Source: Thiobacillus denitrificans
Lineage (GTDB): Bacteria; Pseudomonadota; Gammaproteobacteria; Burkholderiales; Thiobacillaceae
Reading direction: 5' to 3'
DNA length: 20,598 nt
Assembly (NCBI GenBank): GCA_002343685.1
Contig: DDRS01000029.1
Location: forward strand, 1-20,598
In this document: piece after piece, positions 15,894-20,598 of the stretch
How the letters are laid out: each line of letters opens with the position of its first letter
How positions within the stretch are numbered: the first letter of the stretch is position 1
Translations under genes and position numbers: made by a program
The notes under the pieces: generated by a model
What the model saw: only the letters and a program-made list of their open reading frames with translations
Database searches by the model: none
Told to the model about the DNA's origin: nothing

Positions 15894-17626
15894 AACGACA
15901 CCCCGAGCGAAAAATGCAGGCGGAATTGACGGGTGGCTTCGCCATACGCCAGATCGAGATTCACCGGCCCCACCGGTGAACGGTAGCGCGCGCCGAAGCC
16001 GTAGCCGAACACTGGCGAGAGCTGGCGCGGCGTATCGGCCGCATCGCCCGCATCGACGAACAGCGCCATGCCCCAGTCGCGGTTGAAGAAATAGTTGTAC
16101 TCGACGCTGCCGGTGGCAAGGTAGCGCACCGACGCCACGCCGCCGGCAAGTGTGCGCCCCAGGCTCTGGTAGGCGTAGCCGCGCACCGAATTGTCGCCGC
16201 CGGCCCGGAACAGGAAATCGGTGGGAATGCCGTCGCGCGTATCTGCCAGCACGCTGCCGAGCTCGCCGCGCAGGACCAGTCGACCGTTGGCGCCAGCCTG
16301 GAAATACTGGGTGTGGCGGCCGTAGAGGCGAATGAAGTTGGTGTCCGACAACAGGGCGGCTGCGGCCCCGCCCCCCTGTAGGGTCAGCACATGGCCCCGG
16401 CGGGGGTAGAACGCGCGTCCCACCGTACGCTGGGTCCACGCGTAGTTGGCGGTCAGTGCCTGGTTGCGCTCATTGACCACGTCGCCGATGCTCTGCTGTT
16501 CGGTCTGGTACTGCAGCGAAACCGTGGTCTCGATCTGTCCGCGCGTGCGGCTGCGCTTGGCCACCGCCAGCATGGAGCGGGTCTTCTGGCCCTTGATGTC
16601 CTCGTGCTTGATCTGTGTCCCGAGACTGTTCTCATAGCCGGCGGAGGTGCGCGGCCAGGCGAGCTCCGCCGCGCCGGATTGTTGCGTGGTTTCGATGCGC
16701 GCATCGAGCTTGAGTCGCAACCCGCGATCGGCGATGTCGCGCGCCAGCCACCCCATCTGCACGCGCGCGCCGGTATCCGTGCTCACCCCCACCCCCACGC
16801 TGAACCGTTTTTCCGGTCGCTCCACCACCTCGATCCGGATCGGTGCCGCCGCCGCCAGCGCGGGATCGGGCTCGACGCGGACCGTGGCGTGCGAGTAATA
16901 GCCGCTCGTTTCCAGCGCCATCTGGTAGTCGAGCAGGTCCTGCTGGCGAAACGGTTTACCCGGCTTGACGGGACTGAGATTGCGGATGATCGATTCGGGA
17001 TAGCGCCGGGCGCCACTGATCACCGGTTCGCCGTAGAAGAACGCCGGTCCGCTGTCGATCGTCAGCGTCAGGTCGGCGGCCTGCGCGGCAGGATCGATAC
17101 GCGCCTCGCTCGCCACCAGTTGCGCCGCCGGATACCGGCTCGCCAGCAAGGGCCGCAGGACGGCCAGCTTGGCCGCGTCCCAGTCCGCCTGGCGAAACGG
17201 CATGCCCTGCTTCAGTGAAAAGCTGCGCTCGATACGCCCCCGCAGGCCGGCCGCGTCGGCGCGCGTTTTCAGGGCGCCGTCAAAAACCAGCGCCACGTTG
17301 CGGACCGTGGTGCGCGTGCCGGGGTCGATCCGGTAATCCACCCGCCAGTCGTCGCCCACCCGTTCCACCGCGCTCTCCACCTGGGGCGAGAAATAGCCTT
17401 CGGTCGCCAGCAGATCGCGCGCCGTCTGATCGCTTTGCCGCTGCAGCCGCGCGATTTCGTCGGCATCCAGCTTCTCGCCCGACCGTGCCGCCCGGGCCGT
17501 TTCGAGGTGCTGCATCAGCAGCGCCTTCAGCGCGTCGGGCGCATCCACCTTCACGGTCAATGCGTGCGCCGGCGTCGCGCACAGCGCGGCTAGCAGCAGC
17601 AAGGCTTTCAAAAGACGAGCAGGCAA
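15890..17626 (-). CDS. tamA: Outer-membrane assembly protein TamA
   Basis: 578 residues from TTG 17626, the first possible start after an in-frame stop, with CAGGA five bases upstream; no ATG exists early enough to keep the signal peptide. Signal peptide about 1-22 (LLKALLLLAALCATPAHA). Three POTRA-type domains fill roughly 24-250, followed by an Omp85 16-strand barrel. The barrel includes RAGGDNSVRGYAYQSLG (the strand containing the conserved VRGY motif) and GYGFGARYRSPVGPVNLDLAY, and ends in a terminal aromatic residue (SLGVSF), the outer-membrane sorting signal. Length equals E. coli TamA (577). Directly followed by tamB, its partner. Confidence 0.95.
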   Translation of the reverse strand: MPARLLKALLLLAALCATPAHALTVKVDAPDALKALLMQHLETARAARSGEKLDADEIARLQRQSDQTARDLLATEGYFSPQVESAVERVGDDWRVDYRIDPGTRTTVRNVALVFDGALKTRADAAGLRGRIERSFSLKQGMPFRQADWDAAKLAVLRPLLASRYPAAQLVASEARIDPAAQAADLTLTIDSGPAFFYGEPVISGARRYPESIIRNLSPVKPGKPFRQQDLLDYQMALETSGYYSHATVRVEPDPALAAAAPIRIEVVERPEKRFSVGVGVSTDTGARVQMGWLARDIADRGLRLKLDARIETTQQSGAAELAWPRTSAGYENSLGTQIKHEDIKGQKTRSMLAVAKRSRTRGQIETTVSLQYQTEQQSIGDVVNERNQALTANYAWTQRTVGRAFYPRRGHVLTLQGGGAAAALLSDTNFIRLYGRHTQYFQAGANGRLVLRGELGSVLADTRDGIPTDFLFRAGGDNSVRGYAYQSLGRTLAGGVASVRYLATGSVEYNYFFNRDWGMALFVDAGDAADTPRQLSPVFGYGFGARYRSPVGPVNLDLAYGEATRQFRLHFSLGVSF

Positions 17627-17632
17627 GACGGT

Positions 17633-17652
17633 CCTGACGGAAAGAGGTCAGG
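17633..17652 (-). promoter_or_regulatory. Inverted repeat over the tamA ribosome-binding site
   Basis: CCTGAC and GTCAGG form a perfect 6-bp inverted repeat with an 8-base spacer. On the minus strand its downstream arm contains the AGG of the Shine-Dalgarno preceding the tamA TTG. Pairing would hide the site. A TAGAAT at 17660-17655 could be the -10; in that case the transcript might begin within the upstream arm. Confidence 0.35.
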
Positions 17653-17696
17653 CCATTCTAGGGGGTGCTGCGCGTGGCGGGAACCCTGCAGCCGGG

Positions 17697-18143
17697 CTAA
17701 TCCGGGATATTCGGCTCGACGAGGTCCGCCAGATGGGCAAGCGATTCCTGCCAGCCGAGATAGCAGGACTCGACGGGAATGGCGCCAGGGATGCCTTCCT
17801 GCACGATGTTCATCTCGGTCCCGCAGGATACTGGCTTCAGGCTGACTGTCGTCCGCATCTCGCCCGCCAGACTGGGATCGTCGAATTTATCCGAATAGCA
17901 AATGCGTGCGTTCGGCACGAGCTCGAGATAGGTGCCGCCAAAATGGTGGCTATGCCCGGAACTGAAGTTCGTGAACGACATCTTGTAGGTGCCGCCCACT
18001 TTCGCCTCCAGGTGGTGGACCTTTGCGGTGAATCCGTTCGGTGGAAGCCATTTGGCCTGTGCGTCCGCGTCGAGGAATGCCCGGTAGATTTTCTCGGGCG
18101 TCGTTCGAAGCACACGGTGAAGCTTGACGGTATGGGTCGCCAT
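17697..18143 (-). CDS. SRPBCC (AHSA1/START-like) domain protein
   Basis: 148 residues from ATG 18143, chosen because AAAGGAG lies about eight bases upstream and the domain begins at once; the frame extends 16 codons further without family features. The protein is a single START-like helix-grip domain: TVKLHRVLRTTPEKIYRAFL at the N-terminus, WLPPNGFTAKV, the conserved GGTYKMSFTN turn and FGGTYLELVPNARI, and a C-terminal long helix with CYLGWQESLAHLADLVE. Such AHSA1-like proteins bind hydrophobic ligands or act as co-chaperones; the ligand is not predictable. It is a lone gene with an inverted repeat upstream. No ArsR regulator, a frequent partner, is adjacent. Confidence 0.88.
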   Translation of the reverse strand: MATHTVKLHRVLRTTPEKIYRAFLDADAQAKWLPPNGFTAKVHHLEAKVGGTYKMSFTNFSSGHSHHFGGTYLELVPNARICYSDKFDDPSLAGEMRTTVSLKPVSCGTEMNIVQEGIPGAIPVESCYLGWQESLAHLADLVEPNIPD

Positions 18144-18173
18144 GGGTCGTTCTCCTTTCAAGGTGAGTGCGTG

Positions 18174-18193
18174 ATATGCCGGGTGTGGCATAT
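18174..18193. promoter_or_regulatory. Dyad ATATGCC-N6-GGCATAT upstream of the SRPBCC gene
   Basis: A perfect 7-bp inverted repeat with a 6-base spacer lies 31 bases upstream of the SRPBCC start, where an operator or promoter is expected. No T-tract follows on either strand, so it is not a terminator. The binding protein is unknown. Confidence 0.4.
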
Positions 18194-18246
18194 AGCATCG
18201 ACGAGCGGGCAGGCTCGATTTCGACAGCCCCCTAGCACATTACCTC

Positions 18247-18276
18247 AAAAAAAGAGGGCGGAACCCGCCCTCTTTT
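18247..18276 (-). terminator. Intrinsic terminator downstream of clpB fragment 1
   Basis: The 12-bp stem 18250-18261 with 18265-18276 (AAAAGAGGGCGG side, CCGCCCTCTTTT side) has a 3-base loop, followed on the minus strand by a run of T (the A-run at 18247-18253). It is a textbook minus-strand terminator 18 bases beyond the clpB fragment 1 stop, probably the terminator of the original clpB gene. Confidence 0.85.
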
Positions 18277-18293
18277 CCCGGTCGACCAAGCGG

Positions 18294-18470
18294 TCAGGCT
18301 GCTTGAGCGACGGCCGCTTTCTTGAAGCTGAACACCCCCCCCTGCGCATCCACCCGGATGGTGTCCTTGGGACCGAAGTGCCCGGCCAGGATTTCCTCCG
18401 CCAACACGTTCTCGAGTTCGCTCTGGATCGCACGTTTGAGCGGCCGCGCGCCGTAGACCGGATCACAGCC
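18294..18470 (-). pseudogene. clpB: ClpB C-terminal fragment 1 (truncated gene remnant)
   Basis: 58 codons on the minus strand encode the last part of the disaggregase ClpB. They start GCDPVYGARPLKRAIQSELE (the conserved DPVYGARPLKR motif of the small C-terminal AAA subdomain), continue to HFGPKDTIRV, and end KKAAVAQAA before TGA at 18294. A full ClpB has about 860 residues, so some 93% is missing. Upstream in frame there is a stop after seven codons and no start codon, so it is not translated as such. Its first 150 coding bases (18321-18470) are about 95% identical to 19091-19240. A good terminator follows. Confidence 0.88.
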
Positions 18471-18477
18471 GGCTGTG
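18464..18477. repeat. Perfect 14-nt palindrome centred on the clpB fragment 1 break
   Basis: CACAGCC/GGCTGTG is exactly self-complementary and its centre falls between 18470 and 18471, the last base shared with fragment 2 and the first not shared. Fragment 2 has AGCC-T-GGCT at the same place. Confidence 0.6.
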
Positions 18478-18482
18478 GTTGT

Positions 18483-18504
18483 GTTATATATTTAAATATA
18501 TAAC
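18483..18504. promoter_or_regulatory. Perfect 22-nt AT-rich palindrome, operator candidate for the rhodanese gene
   Basis: The half site GTTATATATTT is followed directly by its exact complement, in otherwise GC-rich DNA, 45 bases upstream of the rhodanese ATG. A weak promoter can be drawn around it: TTGTGT (18479-18484), 17 bases, then AACAAT (18502-18507). That places the palindrome in the spacer, where a repressor would block. AT-rich dyads of this kind are typical of ArsR/SmtB-family regulators, including sulfide-responsive BigR-like ones; the link here is inference. Confidence 0.6.
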
Positions 18505-18548
18505 AATTGTGCAATAGCCTTTCGACCTGCCATGCGCAGCCCGCACTC

Positions 18549-18992
18549 ATGACCTCTACGAATCAATCGGTATCCAGCATCGATATCAGCAGCAACTCGG
18601 CATGCGAACTGGTGCGTCTCGGCGCCGCGCAAGTCCTCGACGTGCGCCAGCCATTCGAACTCGATGCCGAGGGGCGTATCCCCGATGCCATCCACATCCC
18701 CTTGTTTCATCTGAAGTACCAGCTCGGCCACGCACTCAATGCCGAGGAACAGGAAATCCTCGACGCCGACGAACCCAGCGAACGTGAGCTCGCCATATTT
18801 CTGGCCGACCTCAACGCCGTCCATTTTCAGCGCGATCAGATCCTACTTTGCATTTGCAACAGCGGGCGCCGTAGCCGCATCGCGGTCGAGATATTGCGCC
18901 GCCTCGGCTATGCGCGCAGCTATTCCATCCTCGATGGCTGGCGCGCGTGGTGCCAATCGCCCTTACGGGAAAAACACTCGGAAGCGGCTTGA
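18549..18992 (+). CDS. Rhodanese-like domain protein
   Basis: 147 residues from ATG 18549; a TTG 14 codons earlier (18507) is possible but lies at the edge of the AT palindrome. Single rhodanese domain: AAQVLDVRQPFELDAEGRIP (residues 27-46) is the N-terminal signature. The active-site loop is C103-N-S-G-R-R-S109, a six-residue loop as in sulfurtransferases, with C101 two residues earlier. The C-terminal motif is ILDGWRAWCQSP with C135. An acidic insert at about 62-90 separates the halves. No signal peptide, so cytoplasmic; expected to carry persulfide sulfur. It stands alone on the plus strand between two clpB fragments, with a palindrome upstream. Shine-Dalgarno poor. Family sure, sulfur partner unknown. 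Confidence 0.88.
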   Translation: MTSTNQSVSSIDISSNSACELVRLGAAQVLDVRQPFELDAEGRIPDAIHIPLFHLKYQLGHALNAEEQEILDADEPSERELAIFLADLNAVHFQRDQILLCICNSGRRSRIAVEILRRLGYARSYSILDGWRAWCQSPLREKHSEAA

Positions 18993-19034
18993 GGTCTGGG
19001 CGGACATGACGCCCTGTCTACCTATCTTGCAAGG

Positions 19035-19059
19035 AGAAAAGGCGGGGAATCCCCGCCTT
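19035..19059 (-). terminator. Intrinsic terminator downstream of clpB fragment 2
   Basis: The stem AAGGCGGGG (19039-19047) pairs with CCCCGCCTT (19051-19059) across a 3-base loop and is followed on the minus strand by TTTTCTCC. It lies 23 bases beyond the fragment 2 stop. It differs in sequence from the terminator after fragment 1 and also lies 43 bases past the rhodanese stop on the other strand. Confidence 0.8.
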
Positions 19060-19081
19060 CACCTGTTGCACCCCAACCCGT

Positions 19082-19240
19082 TCAGGCTTTCTCGAAGCTG
19101 AACACCCCGCCCTGCGTATCCACCCGGATGGTGTCCTTGGGACCGAAATGCCCAGCCAGGATCTCCTTCGCCAACACGTTCTCGAGTTCGCTCTGGATCG
19201 CACGTTTGAGCGGCCGCGCGCCGTAGACCGAATCACAGCC
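19082..19240 (-). pseudogene. clpB: ClpB C-terminal fragment 2 (truncated gene remnant)
   Basis: 52 codons on the minus strand: GCDSVYGARPLKRAIQSELE through HFGPKDTIRV to a shorter end FSFEKA and TGA at 19082. It begins at exactly the same codon and base as fragment 1. It differs by about seven bases over 150 and has S where the strongly conserved DPVYGARP motif has P, suggesting decay or a divergent donor. Here the frame stays open upstream, so a GTG at 19288 could produce a 68-residue chimera (16 unrelated residues plus the ClpB tail), but no ribosome-binding site is seen. Confidence 0.85.
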
Positions 19241-19378
19241 TGGCTTAGCGTGAGAGTGGGTGTGAATTGTTGAGTAGGCTCTGACCACATTGAATTACGC
19301 AGGCAATCCTGGCGAAATGCCCCAATATTTCGCCCGGTGGTCATCGCATGCTTCATGCCAATGCCTTGAGCTTTGCAC

Positions 19379-19831
19379 TCAAGGACGTATATAAGCATAG
19401 CCCTCCTGCTGCCTATGCATGATCTCGGGCACACCGGACTTGACGTAACCCAGATTGGGGAGCATGTCATCCTTCGTCAGATTTGTTTTTCTCATAGTGT
19501 TCTCGCATGCGACTACTTTGACTCCACCTGCAATCGCATCTGCCACTCTGGTAGCAACGGGGGAGTCGAGCTTCAGAATCGGCAGACCCGGTCCATACGC
19601 TACGATTTCAATATCCACATTCCCCTTGCCGATATCCTCTTGAACATTCTCGGCATTGTTCAGGGCGAGAGTCCACTTTTTCGGATCGTTATCGCTTATC
19701 TGGATAACCACTTTTTGTTTGACGGTAGCGGCCGCATGATCCGACTTGTCGCTAGCCGCATAGGAAACTGAGGACATGGTTAACCCACAAACAAGTCCAA
19801 GTAAAATGCAAATATGTGCCTTTGTTCTCAT
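19379..19831 (-). CDS. Secreted DsrE-family protein
   Basis: 150 residues. A signal peptide (MRTKAHICILLGLVCGLTMSS, cleavage near SYA/ASDK at residue 25) leads into a single DsrE/DsrF-like domain (about 38-150). The domain shows KVVIQISDNDPKKWTLALNN, GPGLPILKLDSPVATRVADA and the one conserved mature cysteine C109 in VKVVACENTMRK, the position that carries sulfur in sulfur-transferring DsrE/TusD relatives. The ATG at 19831 has AAAGGAC seven bases upstream. The exported location suggests handling of periplasmic reduced sulfur rather than cytoplasmic relay; this is inference. GC content and codon use are markedly lower than in the genes left of 18200. Divergent from the sensor gene. A CCTTGAG/CTCAAGG hairpin (19364-19384) overlaps the stop, without T-tract. 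Confidence 0.85.
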   Translation of the reverse strand: MRTKAHICILLGLVCGLTMSSVSYAASDKSDHAAATVKQKVVIQISDNDPKKWTLALNNAENVQEDIGKGNVDIEIVAYGPGLPILKLDSPVATRVADAIAGGVKVVACENTMRKTNLTKDDMLPNLGYVKSGVPEIMHRQQEGYAYIRP

Positions 19832-19960
19832 GAAGTGTCCTTTCAGTATGGGCGAGTGTATTCATTGCTTCCGATGCAGGAGCAAACCTGCTGAATAGGA
19901 CTATTACGTCATATCGGATTTCCAGAAAGTGTTTTTCACGCAAATAATCGACACCAACCA

Positions 19961-19998
19961 TGCAGTAATGACTGTGCATTCGCACAGTCATTACTGCA
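19961..19998. promoter_or_regulatory. Perfect 17-bp inverted repeat in the divergent intergenic region
   Basis: TGCAGTAATGACTGTGC (19961-19977), four bases, then its exact complement (19982-19998). It lies 48 bases upstream of the sensor ATG and about 130 upstream of the DsrE-family ATG. No T-run follows, so a regulatory site is more likely than a terminator. A possible extended -10 TGTGTATAGAAT for the sensor begins six bases after it. Confidence 0.55.
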
Positions 19999-20046
19999 CA
20001 ACTTGTGTATAGAATCGGGACAATATCCGTATCTCAGGGTCGGACT

Positions 20047-20598
20047 ATGCTGAGGTTTCCTTTTGTCTATCAGCTCTCCCTTGCACCCACCGTGGTAATT
20101 GCATTGCTTACAGGACTGATAGGGTACTCATTGCTCGGTTTGGCTCAAATCCGCCATGAAAATGAGGTCGTGCAGCAATGGGTTCGCATTACCGATCGCC
20201 TTCATGTGGCAATTGGTACAGGGTATCGGCTTCAGGAAATCACCACGCGCCCACGTCACTACGAGCGTGCGATCCCTATTTTCGCGCCTTCCGAGTACCT
20301 CCAACAATCAGCTATTTTTTCCGAGAATCTCCTGTACCCGGAGGTCATTTATAAGATGCCTTCGGATCTCCGGGCACTCGTGGAGAAGGAGCAGGCAATC
20401 ATAAATGACCATGCCCGGTTCAATCCCGAAAACGCCAACTCGGCTCTAGCCGTCTTGATGCCTAGACTTGAAGCGTTCAACAGCGCTTTATGGGAGGGAA
20501 AACGCCTTGCGTATGCCAATTACTACACCAATCTCAACAGCGTTATTGCCGATTTGGTGGAGACATCGCTTTATACATTGAAACCTCTGCTTAACTAC
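20047..20598 (+). CDS. N-terminal part of a membrane-anchored sensor-like protein (cut by window edge)
   Basis: The frame from ATG 20047 is open for 184 codons to the last base. A short cytoplasmic start MLRFPFVYQ is followed by one hydrophobic helix (about 10-33, LSLAPTVVIALLTGLIGYSLLG). A hydrophilic, largely helical region follows (RHENEVVQQWVRITDRLHVA, later LVEKEQAIINDHARFNPEN and YANYYTNLNSVIADLVETS). This is the architecture of the periplasmic sensing part of a histidine kinase, diguanylate cyclase or chemoreceptor, but the output domain lies outside the window, so I give no specific function. AGGG about nine bases upstream is a fair Shine-Dalgarno. Low GC like its neighbour. Divergent from the secreted DsrE-family gene, possibly sharing its control region. 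Confidence 0.7.
   Translation, partial: MLRFPFVYQLSLAPTVVIALLTGLIGYSLLGLAQIRHENEVVQQWVRITDRLHVAIGTGYRLQEITTRPRHYERAIPIFAPSEYLQQSAIFSENLLYPEVIYKMPSDLRALVEKEQAIINDHARFNPENANSALAVLMPRLEAFNSALWEGKRLAYANYYTNLNSVIADLVETSLYTLKPLLNY

Noticed and set aside
12045..15929. Very long open frame (over 1290 codons) on the plus strand
   Set aside because: It is the antisense of tamB. High GC with strong third-position bias keeps the opposite frame open; the composition is rich in R, Q, H and A with no domain.

Overview
The window is a GC-rich (about 65% by eye) proteobacterial chromosome segment, most likely from a betaproteobacterium of the Thiobacillus/Nitrosomonadales type. This is inferred from three things: the surE-pcm-nlpD-rpoS order, an alaA-hom-thrC cluster, and interspersed repeats of a kind common in such genomes. 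The species cannot be read from the sequence alone. No rRNA, tRNA, CRISPR array or complete transposon was seen.

Layout, left to right. (1) Bases 111-6682 are all minus strand. alaA, hom and thrC (alanine aminotransferase and two threonine-pathway enzymes) are followed by a uracil-DNA glycosylase-family gene and a glutathione S-transferase, with 12-27 bp gaps. Beyond a repeat lie msrA (methionine sulfoxide repair) and a GFA-family zinc protein. (2) A DUF498/Mth938-like gene on the plus strand (6849-7238) diverges from alaA. (3) Bases 7239-8100 hold no gene. They contain two copies of a structured repeat in inverted orientation, plus two copies of a short dispersed repeat. (4) Bases 8101-12064, minus strand, form the stationary-phase cluster surE-pcm-nlpD-rpoS-yrfG with overlapping or near-touching genes. 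(5) Bases 12168-17626, minus strand, are tamA-tamB, the outer-membrane translocation and assembly module. Both genes appear to start with TTG, and tamB starts inside the tamA stop region. (6) A small SRPBCC-domain gene (17697-18143, minus) closes the ordinary backbone.

From about 18240 to the right edge the character changes. Two ~95% identical 150-bp copies of the 3' end of clpB (minus strand) occur 770 bp apart. Both break at exactly the same base and each has its own different intrinsic terminator. Between them is a plus-strand rhodanese gene, preceded by a perfect 22-nt AT-rich palindrome. To the right of the second copy, base composition drops to roughly 40-55% GC, with a secreted DsrE-family protein (minus) and the start of a membrane sensor (plus, cut by the window edge). 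These two are divergent across a region with a perfect 17-bp inverted repeat. My reading is that the clpB 3' end was used as an integration site, and that the fragments are displaced gene ends marking the edge of an island with sulfur-relay genes. An intact clpB should lie beyond the right edge if this is correct.

The two most rewarding places are this clpB-fragment/rhodanese/DsrE boundary and the inverted repeat pair at 7243-8091. In the latter, stem sequences differ between copies while pairing is kept.
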